In this document: one piece after another, positions 1 to 8,774 of the stretch
Numbering within the stretch: the first letter of the stretch is position 1
How the letters are laid out: every line of letters begins with the position of its first letter
NCBI RefSeq assembly: GCF_003368325.1
Contig: NZ_CP031467.1
Span: 3,348,001-3,412,000 of the forward strand
From: Paraburkholderia caffeinilytica
GTDB taxonomy: Bacteria; Pseudomonadota; Gammaproteobacteria; Burkholderiales; Burkholderiaceae
Direction of reading: 5' to 3'
Length of the DNA: 64,000 nucleotides
Notes under the pieces: model-generated
Told to the model about the DNA's origin: nothing
The model's database searches: none
What the model saw: the letters and a program-made list of their open reading frames with translations, nothing else
Made by a program: the position numbers and the translations under genes

Positions 1-659
1 TCAGCCTTGCCGACACAAACGGCGACGGTATCGTGCGCTGGAGCGAGATCCAGATGCAGCCGGATATGGTGGTGCTCGCCGCGCCCGAGATCGCGGGGCT
101 GCCGTATGTGATGTCAGGCTTGATCGCGGCCGGTGCATTGGCCGCGGCGCTCTCGACCGCGGATGGTCTGCTGCTGACGATCGCCAACGCGTTATCGCAC
201 GACGTCTACTATCACATGGTCGATCCGGCCGCATCGAGCCAGCGGCGCGTGACGATCTCGAAGATTCTGTTGTTGGGAGTGGCGTTGTTCGCGTCGTATG
301 TGGCGTCGCTGAATACGGGGAATATTCTGTTTCTGGTGGGCGCGGCGTTTTCGCTGGCGGCGTCGAGCCTGTTTCCGGTGCTGGTGCTGGGTGTGTTCTG
401 GAAGCGCACCACGCGGCTTGGGGCGGTGGCGGGCATGGTGGCGGGGCTGGTGGTGTGCATTTACTACATCGTGTCGACGTATCCGTTCTTCACGCAGTTG
501 ACGGGCTTCGCGGGTGCGCGGTGGTTCGGCATCGAGCCGATCAGTTCGGGCGTGTTCGGCGTGCCGGCCGGGTTCCTGGTGGCGATCGGGGTGAGTCTGC
601 TGGACCGGAAACCGGATGCTTATACGAGGGCGCTGGTGGACTATATCCGGCATCCTTAG
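1..659 (+). CDS. Sodium:solute symporter, C-terminal part (5' end outside window)
   Basis: The reading frame is open from the first bases of the window, so this is the C-terminal ~218 residues of a secondary transporter. The segment has several long hydrophobic helices, and the stretch ALSTADGLLLTIANALSHD is typical of the SSS family (acetate/solute:Na+ symporters such as ActP, especially the VC_2705-like branch). After the last helix it ends in a short polar tail (DRKPDAYTRALVDYIRHP). At the very start of the visible part a loop DTNGDGIVRWSE fits the 12-residue EF-hand calcium-binding pattern (acidic or amide side chains at 1, 3, 5 and 12, Gly at 6). Substrate cannot be read from this fragment. 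The tRNA-Ser gene follows 60 bases downstream on the same strand. Confidence 0.88.
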   Translation, partial: SLADTNGDGIVRWSEIQMQPDMVVLAAPEIAGLPYVMSGLIAAGALAAALSTADGLLLTIANALSHDVYYHMVDPAASSQRRVTISKILLLGVALFASYVASLNTGNILFLVGAAFSLAASSLFPVLVLGVFWKRTTRLGAVAGMVAGLVVCIYYIVSTYPFFTQLTGFAGARWFGIEPISSGVFGVPAGFLVAIGVSLLDRKPDAYTRALVDYIRHP

Positions 660-700
660 ACGGGTTTGCGCATCAGTGTGGCGCAGGGCGCGAAGTTTGC

Positions 701-706
701 TATAAT
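701..706 (+). promoter_or_regulatory. -10 box of the tRNA-Ser gene
   Basis: A perfect TATAAT lies 14 bases before the mature 5' end of the tRNA, the usual distance for a tRNA promoter with a short leader. No good -35 hexamer is seen at 16-18 bases upstream. Confidence 0.6.
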
Positions 707-719
707 TCGGCTCCCCGCC

Positions 720-810
720 GGAGAGATGGATGAGCGGTTTAAGTCGCACGCCTGGAAAGCGTGTATAGGTTAATAACCTATCGGGGGTTCGAATCCCCCT
801 CTCTCCGCCA
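720..810 (+). tRNA. tRNA-Ser (anticodon GGA), CCA encoded
   Basis: The acceptor stem pairs GGAGAGA with TCTCTCC, followed by discriminator G and an encoded CCA. The anticodon stem CACGC/GCGTG encloses loop CTGGAAA, giving anticodon GGA (serine codons UCC/UCU). A long variable arm (TATAGGTTAATAACCTA region) makes it a class II tRNA, as expected for serine. The T arm carries the canonical GGTTCGAAT. No duplicated 3' end was noticed in the window, so there is no sign of an integrated element at this tRNA. Confidence 0.97.
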
Positions 811-816
811 GAACTC

Positions 817-832
817 GCCCAAGTGCTTGGGC
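817..832 (+). terminator. Possible tRNA transcript terminator hairpin
   Basis: GCCCAAG and CTTGGGC form a 7-bp inverted repeat with a 2-base spacer just after the tRNA. There is no T-run, and the two-base spacer would force a smaller stem, so terminator function is tentative. Confidence 0.3.
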
Positions 833-947
833 AACTCGGAAAATCCCGGTAAATCAAAAGCTTCGATTCCTGCGGTCCACGGCGAGTGGTGCCCACAGGA
901 CTCGGCGAACATGAGAAAAACACCGGGACGGGTGCGCCAGGACGGCG

Positions 948-1196
948 TTAGCCCTTGCTGCCTGCCACCCGGCGGGCGATACCGTTTGAGACTTGAGCTT
1001 CGAGTTCATCCAGTTGCACCAGCAAGGTGTCCAGCGAGCGCAATTGTGCGTTGGTCAGGTGCTGCGCATCGAGCAGCTGATGGAGCCGCCCACGCCAGTA
1101 GGCGCCCGGCAAGATCGGTCCCGCGAGGTCCCCGATCATTGATGCGCCCATCACCCGCGCAAGATGTGCGATTTCGAGGTCGAGTAACGTGACCAT
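948..1196 (-). CDS. Small conserved-looking protein of unknown function (82 aa)
   Basis: The ATG at 1196 is preceded by a good ribosome-binding site (GGGGGA, six bases upstream). A longer frame reaching 1274 has no such site and a less protein-like N-terminus. The protein (MVTLLDLEIAHLARVMGAS...) is soluble, mostly helical in appearance and rich in Leu, with LHQLLDAQHLTNAQLRSLDT in the middle. No signal peptide, membrane segment or catalytic motif is visible. It is monocistronic, between the tRNA and a lipoprotein gene on the other strand. Family not recognised. Confidence 0.7.
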   Translation of the reverse strand: MVTLLDLEIAHLARVMGASMIGDLAGPILPGAYWRGRLHQLLDAQHLTNAQLRSLDTLLVQLDELEAQVSNGIARRVAGSKG

Positions 1197-1497
1197 GGCT
1201 TCCCCCGCAACGTCCGTTCTTGTTGTGCAACGAAGAGCTGCTACAACCCTAGTCCAAACGCCGCAGATTGACAATTGGGTCGGTTATCAATCGTTTCGCT
1301 AAAGCCGTGCGCCTTTTATCCCGGAGATTCACGCTCCCAGAGATCCACTCCGCATCACATGCAAACTGACGGCCAGCATTTCTCCTGGCATGACAGAGAA
1401 TGTCAAAGACTCAGGTTACTGGTCGTTTCAATTTGCCCAATCTGCTTACAAAGTATCTCTGTATCCTTCAGCACACAACGATGAAGGAGGATGCGCC

Positions 1498-1701
1498 ATG
1501 AAAACGATACTCAAAACGCTGGCGAGCGTGCCGGCATTTCCACTCGCACTTTCCCTTGCCGCAAGTGCCGCCCTGCTGAGCGGCTGTGCGCTGTATGTGC
1601 CTGATTCGCCGGGCGTGCTTGTCGCGCCGCAAGGCGGGCCACAAGGTGGTCCTGGCAACGGTTTCTGTCCGCCTGGACAGGCGAAAAAGGGGAATTGCTG
1701 A
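1498..1701 (+). CDS. Small outer-envelope lipoprotein (67 aa)
   Basis: The start follows a strong ribosome-binding site (GAAGGAGG, nine bases upstream). The product has a basic N-terminus (MKTILK), a hydrophobic core and a lipobox LSGC at residues ~28-31, so the mature lipoprotein begins CALYVPDSPGV and is only ~37 residues long. The mature part is rich in Gly, Pro and Gln and ends in a small Cys pair (FCPPGQAKKGNC). Short lipoproteins of this sort are common in Burkholderiaceae; no function is known to me. Transcription probably ends at the palindrome immediately downstream. Confidence 0.8.
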   Translation: MKTILKTLASVPAFPLALSLAASAALLSGCALYVPDSPGVLVAPQGGPQGGPGNGFCPPGQAKKGNC

Positions 1702-1711
1702 CGAGAAGGAA

Positions 1712-1755
1712 GATGAAACACAGAGGGCGCCCGCGGGCGCCCTCTGTGTTTCATC
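1712..1755. terminator. 44-bp perfect palindrome, bidirectional terminator
   Basis: The 22-base arm at 1712-1733 is exactly complementary to the arm at 1734-1755. The GC-rich centre (GGGCGCCCGCGGGCGCCC) is flanked by A-rich and T-rich outer parts (GATGAAACACA / TGTGTTTCATC). It lies 10 bases after the lipoprotein stop on the plus strand and overlaps the stop codon of the convergent minus-strand gene, so one element can terminate both transcripts. Confidence 0.8.
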
Positions 1756-2158
1756 AAGTCGAATGGCTGATTGCGATGTGCTGGCTGTGGTGAAGCTTCG
1801 CGCTCACCCGCGCATGCGAGTGGGAACGCGCGTGATCTGTTTGAGCCGCATGAAGACTCTTCCGGCTCGTTTGCGAGTCGGCACGGTCCGCCTGCGTGTC
1901 CGATCGGTCCGCCGCGCGGGCAAGGCCGACATCGCGGTCGCCTGAATTAAAGCCGTTGGTATTGCTGACGCCCTTGCTGCTCATGTGGCCTGCGGACATG
2001 CCACCCGCGTTGCCGCCCAGACCACTGTGTCCGGCCCCGCCGCTGCCTCCCGCTCCGCCGCTTCCACCGTTCCCGCCTCCATTGCCCCCCGCTGCCGCCA
2101 AGGCCGACACGGACGCAAGCGCCAGGAGGCTTGCAGCAATCCATTGCGCTGTTTTCAT
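1754..2158 (-). CDS. Secreted glycine-rich protein of unknown function (134 aa)
   Basis: The start at 2158 gives a classic signal peptide: MKTAQWIAASLLALASVSALAAA. The mature protein opens with a low-complexity run of GGNGG/SGGAGG units (residues ~24-55), then a Ser/Asn/Asp-rich middle and a His-rich tail (HSHARVSAKLHHSQHIAISHST). The gene is convergent with the upstream lipoprotein gene and its last codon lies inside the shared palindromic terminator. A weak ribosome-binding site (GGGAAAG) precedes the start. The His-rich tail could bind metal, but that is a guess. Family not recognised. Confidence 0.65.
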   Translation of the reverse strand: MKTAQWIAASLLALASVSALAAAGGNGGGNGGSGGAGGSGGAGHSGLGGNAGGMSAGHMSSKGVSNTNGFNSGDRDVGLARAADRSDTQADRADSQTSRKSLHAAQTDHARSHSHARVSAKLHHSQHIAISHST

Positions 2159-2364
2159 TTTCGCTTTCCCGAAGTCTACTGAGTGCTTCGATTGTACGAA
2201 CGGCGCGCAGCGGTAACGCCGAACACTTGTAATCAACTGTAAGAGGTGCGATCTGGTCGCCGCGGATCGGCTTCGATTCCTGAGCCAATTGCGACTATCC
2301 GGGCAGGTCGGCTCCGAACCAAATGTGGCGGCTTCCCGTTTTGACGAAACCGGACAGTCGCAAA

Positions 2365-3816
2365 TCAGATGGATACATCTCCATTCAGTTCTTCATCCGC
2401 ATCTTCTGCGACGTGCATTCCGTACGCGACCATTCGCCGATACAGCGTGCAGCGCGAAATTCCGAGGGCCGTCGCCGTTTCTCCCAGCCGGTAATCGTGC
2501 CGCAGCAAGGCGGTTTCGATTGCGCTGCGCTCGGCCTGTTCGCGGATACGATCAAGCGTCGCCGTTTGTCCAGCCGACTCCGATTCGAGGTCGAGATCGT
2601 GGGGTGTCAGCAGCCTGCCTTCGGCCATGACGATCGCGTGACGTACGCGGTTGATCAACTCGCGCACGTTCCCCGGCCAGTGGTAGTGGTGCATGGCGTC
2701 GATGGCCGATGGCGTGAAGCCGTGAATCTTGTGGCTGCTGTCGGTCTTGTACTTCTGCAGGACGTAGTGAGCGAGCACGTCGATGTCCTTGCCGCGGGCG
2801 CTGAGCGGCGGTTCATTGACGCGCAGCACGCACAGGCGATGGAACAGGTCGGCGCGGAAGCGGCCGGCGAGTATCGCGGCTTCGAGATCGACGTGGGTCG
2901 CTGAGATGATGCGTATGTCGACGGGAATCGATTCGTTGCCGCCGAGCCGTTCAATTTTGCCTTCCTGCAGAAAGCGCAGCAGGCCCGCCTGGGCTTCGAA
3001 CGGCATGTCGCCAATTTCATCGAGGAACAGGGTGCCCCCGTTCGCCGATTCGATGCGGCCAATCCTGCGCTCGTTTGCGCCTGTGAACGCGCCACGTTCG
3101 TAGCCGAATAGTTCAGACTGCAAAAGATGACTCGGAATCGCGCCGCAATTGATCGCAACGAAAGGTGCTTTGCTGCGCGGCGAGCACCTGTGAATCGCGA
3201 GGGCGGTGAGTTCTTTTCCGGTACCTGACTGGCCGGAGATGAACACGCTGGCGTTCGTATTGGCAATCTTGCGAATGGTGCTGAAAAGCTGCTGCATGGC
3301 TTCGCAGCTGCCCACCATCGCATCGTCGTCCATGAGCGAGGTATCGGCGGCCGTATCGACGTAATCCAATTCCGCCATGCCTCGCGCATGCCCGAGCGCA
3401 TGCGAAATCCAATCGGGAGGCAGCGGCAGCGTGAGGTAGTCGAAACAATAGTTGCGAATCAGTTCGCGAACCGCCTTGCTTTCCGACTGGCCTTCAGCCG
3501 TGATTGCCACCCAGCCGATCGCCGTCTGGCTCAGACATGCCTTGAGGATAGGAAAGTCGCGTGGCGTGAAACCGTCGAAATCGATGAGACCGGCGGCGAC
3601 GCCTGACTTCTTCGTTGCAGCCTCGGCGCCGGTGGCGGTTTTCGCCACGACGACTTCCCAGCCGGCTGAGCGCATCTCTGCGAGGAGCGCGTTGTTAGGT
3701 GCGCGAGCAACGCAGATCACGCGGCGTGGGGTGTCCGACTTGGACGGGGGCGCCGACTGCGTTGAGCCGGCCGTCACGCAAGAACCCGCTCGGACATCGT
3801 CAGGTGATTTTGGCAT
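2365..3816 (-). CDS. Sigma-54-dependent activator, VpsR-like, last gene of the Tad pilus locus
   Basis: 483 residues. Residues ~31-150 look like a receiver-type domain (VICVARAPN...GLIDFDGF) but lack the acidic pair at the N-terminal strand, as in VpsR-type regulators, so phosphorylation is doubtful. The AAA+ domain is complete: Walker A GQSGTGKE (195-202), the sigma-54 contact loop GAFTGA (242-247), Walker B FLDEIGD (264-270) and sensor/arginine-finger regions (RFRADLFHRL). A Fis-type helix-turn-helix lies at ~444-466 (LGETATALGISRCTLYRRM). It activates RNA polymerase bound by sigma-54. Two copies of the 10-mer AATAAGAAGG (minus strand, 3831-3850) precede the start. It lies ~300 bases after tadC on the same strand, and a sigma-54-like promoter occurs upstream of the pilin genes, which suggests it controls the pilus. 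Confidence 0.92.
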   Translation of the reverse strand: MPKSPDDVRAGSCVTAGSTQSAPPSKSDTPRRVICVARAPNNALLAEMRSAGWEVVVAKTATGAEAATKKSGVAAGLIDFDGFTPRDFPILKACLSQTAIGWVAITAEGQSESKAVRELIRNYCFDYLTLPLPPDWISHALGHARGMAELDYVDTAADTSLMDDDAMVGSCEAMQQLFSTIRKIANTNASVFISGQSGTGKELTALAIHRCSPRSKAPFVAINCGAIPSHLLQSELFGYERGAFTGANERRIGRIESANGGTLFLDEIGDMPFEAQAGLLRFLQEGKIERLGGNESIPVDIRIISATHVDLEAAILAGRFRADLFHRLCVLRVNEPPLSARGKDIDVLAHYVLQKYKTDSSHKIHGFTPSAIDAMHHYHWPGNVRELINRVRHAIVMAEGRLLTPHDLDLESESAGQTATLDRIREQAERSAIETALLRHDYRLGETATALGISRCTLYRRMVAYGMHVAEDADEELNGDVSI

Positions 3817-3850
3817 GATATTCCCCGATTCCTTCTTATTCCTTCTTATT

Positions 3851-4112
3851 TCATTGCCCGCCTGAAAATCGGCAGTACAACGACGTTTGGTACTTCGATG
3901 CTACTCGCTACTGACGCCGCAAAAAAAGAGAATCTCGATGCTGTTGCTACTGCGAGGTACTCAAAACGTCCATACAGGGTTAACGTCCCGACTCGCCGGT
4001 GGATAAATAGGCACTTATACCGAGGAGCCGAGATTCAGGACGCATCGCCGATGACCGATGCGCGCCACGCGGTCTCGTGTTTCCCTGGCGGTTCAACCCG
4101 TTCGACCACCTG
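3851..4112. other. Intergenic gap between tadC and the activator gene
   Basis: About 300 bases between the two genes carry no convincing ORF. The octamer TCGATGCT occurs twice (near 3894 and 3936) and GGTACT twice (near 3890 and 3956) around an A-rich tract, which could be a regulator binding region for the activator's own promoter. No confident -10/-35 pair was identified. Confidence 0.35.
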
Positions 4113-5075
4113 CTAGCCGCCGCTCAAAGTGGGGAGGAGAATCCTGTAGATGTGGATAAACGCCGGCCCGAGCAAGACGGTGAGAAGGGCAGGAAAGATG
4201 CAGAAAATCAGCGGAAACAGCAGTTTCAGCGCGATCTTCGAGGCCTGCTCTTCGGCGCGCATGCGGCGGCGCGTGCGCAGCGTGTCCGACAGCACGCGCA
4301 ACGAGGCGCCGATGCTGGTGCCGAAACGTTCGGCCTGAACCAGCATTGCGCAAAAGGAATCGACATCCTCGACGCCGGTGCGCAAAGAGAGATTACGCAG
4401 CGCCTTTTCCTTGGTGAACCCGGAGCGCATTTCGAGCAGCATCAACTGCAGTTCGCTGGCGACCACCGGGCTGCGCAGTTCTATTTCTCCCGCTACTTTC
4501 ACTAACGCCGCGTCGAGGCTGAGACCCGCTTCGACACAGACTGTCAGCAGGTCGAGCGCGTCGGGAAAATCTTCGAAAATCGCCCGCTTGCGCCACGCAA
4601 TGCGGCGCGCCAGTACGAAATTCGGCAGGTAGTAGCCGATCGCGCCGAGCAGGGCGAGCACGGCCATCAAGACGTACTGCTGCGCCGCAAGCGACGAATT
4701 GGCCAGCCACGCAAGGGCAATCAGCGGCAGCGCGAGCGCGAGCACGGTTTTCGCGGCGAAATACAGGGCGGCGGCACCCTGTGTGCGCCACCCTGCATTC
4801 ATCATTTGCACGCGCAGTGCCGAGTTTTCCCAGCCCTCGGTCGGGACCGACAGTTTCGAAATCGGCTGCGAAATCTCGGCGAGCTTTTCGAGCCATGCCG
4901 AGCCTGACGGCATGCCGTCGGGTTCGGACATGGGCAGGTTGGTCCCGCCTGCCTGTTCGATTCGCCGGCGCATATCGCGCGGCGAGAATAGCAGCATGGC
5001 GCCGAATACCGCGCCGAACACCACGGCGAAAAGGCCGGCCAGCAACAGCATGTGCATCGAGTCGAGCGTTTGCAT
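4113..5075 (-). CDS. tadC: TadC, inner-membrane platform protein of the Tad pilus
   Basis: 320 residues with an N-terminal membrane helix (MLLLAGLFAVVFGAVFGAMLLF), a pair of helices in the middle and a C-terminal helix (FPLIFCIFPALLTVLLGPAFIHIYRILLP). The T2SF/GspF-like core reads DFPDALDLLTVCVEAGLSLDAALVKVAGE...LMLLEMRSGFTKEKALRNLSLRTGVEDVDSF, as in TadC. With TadB it forms the platform that couples the ATPase TadA to pilin extraction. An AAGGAG site stands just before the ATG. It follows tadB by ~50 bases and is probably co-transcribed with it. Confidence 0.93.
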   Translation of the reverse strand: MQTLDSMHMLLLAGLFAVVFGAVFGAMLLFSPRDMRRRIEQAGGTNLPMSEPDGMPSGSAWLEKLAEISQPISKLSVPTEGWENSALRVQMMNAGWRTQGAAALYFAAKTVLALALPLIALAWLANSSLAAQQYVLMAVLALLGAIGYYLPNFVLARRIAWRKRAIFEDFPDALDLLTVCVEAGLSLDAALVKVAGEIELRSPVVASELQLMLLEMRSGFTKEKALRNLSLRTGVEDVDSFCAMLVQAERFGTSIGASLRVLSDTLRTRRRMRAEEQASKIALKLLFPLIFCIFPALLTVLLGPAFIHIYRILLPTLSGG

Positions 5076-5123
5076 GACAGCTCCTTAATATCCTGATCTG
5101 CAGCGTGTGTGCGAAGAGTGCGA

Positions 5124-6101
5124 TCAGACGCGAATCTTGACGATGCGTCGCATCCACATCACACCGCATAGCATCGAGAACACCACCATCTCGACGACCT
5201 TGATGCCGGCCGGGTCCTGCCACAGCACTTCAAGGAAAGTGGGGTTGAGGACCATCATCAACCCCGCGGTGACAAACGGAAGCAGGCCAAGTATCCACGC
5301 CGACAACTTGCCCTCGGCCGACAGCACGCGGATCTTGTCGAACAGCTTCATGCGTTCGCGGATCAGCGTTGCAATGCCGTCCAGTATCTCCGCGAGATTG
5401 CCGCCCGTCTCCCGCTGAATGAGGACGGCGATCACGAAGTAACGCAGATCGCGGATCGGTACGCGCGTCGCGAGATTCATCAAGGCCTCGTTCAGTGCAA
5501 CGCCGTAGTTGATTTCGTCGAACGTGATGCGGAATTCACCCCCCATGGGCTCGGCGAACTCGGTGCCGACCATGCCGATTGCGCTGGAGAACGCATGTCC
5601 TGCGCGTAGCGCGCGGCTGATCATGTCGGCGACGTCCGGCAACTGGCGTTCAAGTTGGCGCAGCCGCTTACTGCGCCGCCTGCTTACATGGAGAAACGGC
5701 AGCAGCGATGTGAACAGGGCGCCGAGTGCGGCGAACATCGTCGGTATGGGTGTGAGCGTGGACAGGGCGAGTACGGTCGCAGGCAGAACGAGGGCCGTAC
5801 CCATCAGTCGCGCAATCGACCACTTGAGCCCGGATTGCTGGATCCACAGGTCGAGCGTCTGGATGCGAGGCATCTGCATCAGCAGCTTGTCGAGCAATTC
5901 CGACTCGCTCAACATGCGCTGCTTCAGGATCGTCAAGCGTTCCTTATGAACCTGGCCGCCGGCGGATAGTGCGCGAATACGCGATTCGATCCGGCGGGCG
6001 GCAGGGCCGTGACGATTGTTCCACCACTGGTAGCCGCCCTCGAGCGCGAGCACGACCGCGAGGAACAGCAAGACGGCGAATGCGTAGAAGATCGGGTTCA
6101 T
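5124..6101 (-). CDS. tadB: TadB, inner-membrane platform protein of the Tad pilus
   Basis: 325 residues: an N-terminal helix (IFYAFAVLLFLAVVLALEGGYQWW), a helix pair at ~100-145, the T2SF core QLPDVADMISRALRAGHAFSSAIGMVG...INYGVALNEALMNLATRVPIRDLRYFVIAVLIQRETGGNLAEILD, and C-terminal helices. QRETGGNLAEIL is the conserved second T2SF box. The ribosome-binding site AGGAGA precedes the ATG. It lies between tadA and tadC in the canonical A-B-C order. Confidence 0.94.
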   Translation of the reverse strand: MNPIFYAFAVLLFLAVVLALEGGYQWWNNRHGPAARRIESRIRALSAGGQVHKERLTILKQRMLSESELLDKLLMQMPRIQTLDLWIQQSGLKWSIARLMGTALVLPATVLALSTLTPIPTMFAALGALFTSLLPFLHVSRRRSKRLRQLERQLPDVADMISRALRAGHAFSSAIGMVGTEFAEPMGGEFRITFDEINYGVALNEALMNLATRVPIRDLRYFVIAVLIQRETGGNLAEILDGIATLIRERMKLFDKIRVLSAEGKLSAWILGLLPFVTAGLMMVLNPTFLEVLWQDPAGIKVVEMVVFSMLCGVMWMRRIVKIRV

Positions 6102-6152
6102 GCAAGTCTCCTGAGACCGCTGCGAGTCAATAAGCGGATCGGGTCAGCCGGA

Positions 6153-7520
6153 TCACGTCGTTTCGAAGTGTCGTCCCGGGTCGTAGGTCTGGTCGGGCAA
6201 CGCGACGCCAAATGCCTGCAGGCGCTCAGCGAATTTCGGCCGCACGCCGGTCGCGCAAAACCGCCCGCGCACGTTGCCGTTCTCATCGATTCCGGTTCGC
6301 TTGAACGTGAAGATTTCCTGCATGTTGACGATGTCTCCCTCCATGCCGGTGATCTCCTGAATGCTGACGATCTTGCGTCGACCGTCGGTCAACCGGGCAG
6401 CCTGCACCACAACCGATATGGCCGATGAAACCTGCTGGCGCATGGTTTTGGTCGGCAGCGACAGGCCCCCGAGGTTGATCATGTTTTCGAGGCGCGTCAG
6501 CGCATCGCGCGGGGTATTCGCGTGGATGGTGGCGAGCGATCCTTCATGACCGGTGTTCATCGCGTTGAGCATGTCGAGCGCCTCGGCTCCGCGCACCTCG
6601 CCGAGGATGATGCGATCAGGCCGCATCCGCAGGGCGTTGCGCACCAGCGTGCGCTGCGTGATCTCGCCGCGCCCTTCGATGTTCGGCGGCCGCGTTTCGA
6701 GCCGCAGAACATGCTGCTGCCGCATTTGCAGTTCCGCCGCGTCTTCGATGGTCACAATGCGCTCATCGTCCGGAATGAAGCCCGACAGGACGTTGAGCAG
6801 CGTCGTCTTGCCGCTGCCGGTCCCGCCCGACACCAGTATGTTCACCTTCGCGCGCGCCAGTGCATCGAGCACCTCCGCCATCGGCGGCGTGAGGCTCTGC
6901 AACTGGAGCAGGTCGGAGACTTGCAACGGATTGGCCGCGAAGCGCCGGATCGAGAGCAGCGGTCCGTCCACTGCGGATGGCGGAATGATTGCATTGACCC
7001 GTGAGCCATCTGGAAGACGTGCGTCGACCATCGGGCTCGATTCGTCAATCCGGCGTCCGACGCGAGACACGATTTTTTCGATCACCTTCATGAGGTGCGC
7101 GTCGTCGTAGAACGTCACGTCGGTCAGCTCGAGCCGCCCTTTGCGTTCGACGTAGGTGTGCTGGTGCGTGTTGACGAGAATGTCGGATATCGTCGGATCG
7201 CGCAGCAGGCTTTCCAGAGGACCGAACCCGAACATCTCGTCGTAGACGTCGATCACCAGTTGCCGGCGTTCGATATCGTTGGCGGGCGCCTTCTCTTCTT
7301 CGAGAATGCGCGTGATGAGCGCGCCGATTTCGTGGCGAACCTGCTCGGGCGGCATACGCGCGAGACGCTCCAGTTCGACTCGATCGAGCACGCACTGATG
7401 TATTTCGCGTTTCAACCTTTGGTAAGCAGCCCGCGCCATGTGGTTCGGCGAGTGCTGTGCGTTTTCGCGTTCGCCGAACGGCTGCACACGTTGAGCGGAA
7501 ATCTGTTCACGCAGCGACAT
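6153..7520 (-). CDS. tadA: TadA/CpaF secretion ATPase
   Basis: 455 residues, taking the ATG at 7520, which has the site GAGGAGA and fits just after tadZ; a longer frame upstream would run into tadZ. GspE/PilT-type hexameric ATPase: an N-terminal domain (~30-200), Walker [11 protein letters not shown] (231-240), Walker [17 protein letters not shown] (303-318) and His box [15 protein letters not shown] (323-337). Hydrolysis in the cytoplasm powers Flp pilus assembly. The C-terminal domain ends in a gene-specific tail ([13 protein letters not shown]). The gene sits between tadZ and tadB with short spacers. Confidence 0.96.
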   Translation of the reverse strand: MSLREQISAQRVQPFGERENAQHSPNHMARAAYQRLKREIHQCVLDRVELERLARMPPEQVRHEIGALITRILEEEKAPANDIERRQLVIDVYDEMFGFGPLESLLRDPTISDILVNTHQHTYVERKGRLELTDVTFYDDAHLMKVIEKIVSRVGRRIDESSPMVDARLPDGSRVNAIIPPSAVDGPLLSIRRFAANPLQVSDLLQLQSLTPPMAEVLDALARAKVNILVSGGTGSGKTTLLNVLSGFIPDDERIVTIEDAAELQMRQQHVLRLETRPPNIEGRGEITQRTLVRNALRMRPDRIILGEVRGAEALDMLNAMNTGHEGSLATIHANTPRDALTRLENMINLGGLSLPTKTMRQQVSSAISVVVQAARLTDGRRKIVSIQEITGMEGDIVNMQEIFTFKRTGIDENGNVRGRFCATGVRPKFAERLQAFGVALPDQTYDPGRHFETT

Positions 7521-7539
7521 GATGGTCTCCTCAGGTTTA

Positions 7540-8748
7540 TCACATAGCCTTGAGCTTCGGTGCCGGGCTGCGTCCGAAGAAGCGGGCGAGCAGCGGCTCA
7601 CCCCTTTCGCGGCCGCTTTCGGGTCCCGCCGACAGGCTGACGATGTTGTTCGCGAGCGCAAGCAGACTGCGCGACACGTTGCTATTGCGGCTCAGCTTCG
7701 ATACCGGCACGCCGTGGTTCATCGATTCGGACACGGTCTCGATGTCTTCCGGGATGACCTGATAGGGACGCATGCCGAGCACTTCCTCCAGCGCGGCCCG
7801 TGCGCGTTCCCCATGGCGCGTGTAGCGGTTCAGAAGCAGCCGGGTACGGTCGGAGGGATAAGCGAGCGACGCCAGAATCTCCTGCAGACGCCGGCCCGCG
7901 CGCACATGCGGCATGCTCGCCTGCAAGACGAGATGGATCTGGTTGCTGCGATCGAGCGCCAGTATGGAGAGCGGGTTGATCGATTGTCCGAGATCGAAGA
8001 TCACCAGGTCGTAGCGCGGAACGGCGACGCCCAGAATCCATTCGAGCCTTTCGTCCTTGATCTCCGACGCTTTGATCGGATCGCCGGCGCCGGCGAGTAT
8101 ATGGAACGTGTCGCTCACATGCACGAGGCAGGCGTCGAAAAAGGCCGCGTCCATCCGCTCTACCTGTGCGCACATCTGCGGCAACGTCGAGGGGGGTCTT
8201 TCGTCGGTGACGAGAAACGCGGCGTCCCCGAAAAGCTGATTGAGGTCGATCAGCAGCACGCGTTTTTGCTGGCTATCCGATATCGCGTGAGCCACGTTGC
8301 TGGCGATGAAGCTGGTTCCCGCTCCGCCCTTGCAGGACAGGAACGAAACAATTTGCGTTTCGTGAGCGCCATTCAGCGCGCGCTGACTCTCGATGCGTGA
8401 AAGCGCTTCGCAGAGCGTGGCCTTGTTGAGCGGCCAGCCGAGCACGTCGCGAAAGCCGGCGCGCATGGCTTCGATCAGCGTCTGCGGCGACGCGTCGGGA
8501 ATCAGCAGGATGGACGTGACTTGAGGACGCCGATGGCACAGCTGGCCGACGACCGGAAGCTCGGCGGTTTCGAGCGACGATGCGTCGACGATCAGTACGT
8601 CGAACGCATCCAGGCTGTCGCCGCGCTCGGCTAGCGACGAGGGTTTGCCGGCCACGCGGGTCGTGCGGTAGTTGCCGCATTCGCCGATCAGACTCACGAT
8701 TTGAGCCAAGCGCGTGGCGTCTTCCGATGTGATGAGAATGTTGATCAT
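7540..8748 (-). CDS. tadZ: TadZ/CpaE, polar localisation ATPase of the Tad system
   Basis: 402 residues from the ATG at 8748. Residues 1-120 form a receiver-like domain ([10 protein letters not shown]...VLIVDASSL...[14 protein letters not shown]). Residues ~133-400 form a MinD/ParA-like ATPase. The Walker A region reads CKGGAGTSF (139-147): the first Lys of the deviant motif KGGxGKT is kept, but the second Lys is replaced by Thr, a deviation also described in TadZ proteins, so ATPase activity may be weak or absent. [14 protein letters not shown] and [12 protein letters not shown] supply the later motifs. TadZ proteins direct the pilus machine to the cell pole. It is followed 20 bases later by tadA. 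Confidence 0.92.
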   Translation of the reverse strand: MINILITSEDATRLAQIVSLIGECGNYRTTRVAGKPSSLAERGDSLDAFDVLIVDASSLETAELPVVGQLCHRRPQVTSILLIPDASPQTLIEAMRAGFRDVLGWPLNKATLCEALSRIESQRALNGAHETQIVSFLSCKGGAGTSFIASNVAHAISDSQQKRVLLIDLNQLFGDAAFLVTDERPPSTLPQMCAQVERMDAAFFDACLVHVSDTFHILAGAGDPIKASEIKDERLEWILGVAVPRYDLVIFDLGQSINPLSILALDRSNQIHLVLQASMPHVRAGRRLQEILASLAYPSDRTRLLLNRYTRHGERARAALEEVLGMRPYQVIPEDIETVSESMNHGVPVSKLSRNSNVSRSLLALANNIVSLSAGPESGRERGEPLLARFFGRSPAPKLKAM

Positions 8749-8774
8749 GGTCGTGGCTGCCTGGGTAAGTTGTG

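Noticed and set aside
192-923. Minus-strand 243-codon frame over the symporter and tRNA-Ser
   Set aside because: Runs through a tRNA gene and a transporter on the opposite strand; no domain.
720-950. tRNA-Ser as an integration site with a genomic island
   Set aside because: No second copy of the tRNA 3' end and no integrase found in the window; the downstream genes look like ordinary chromosome.
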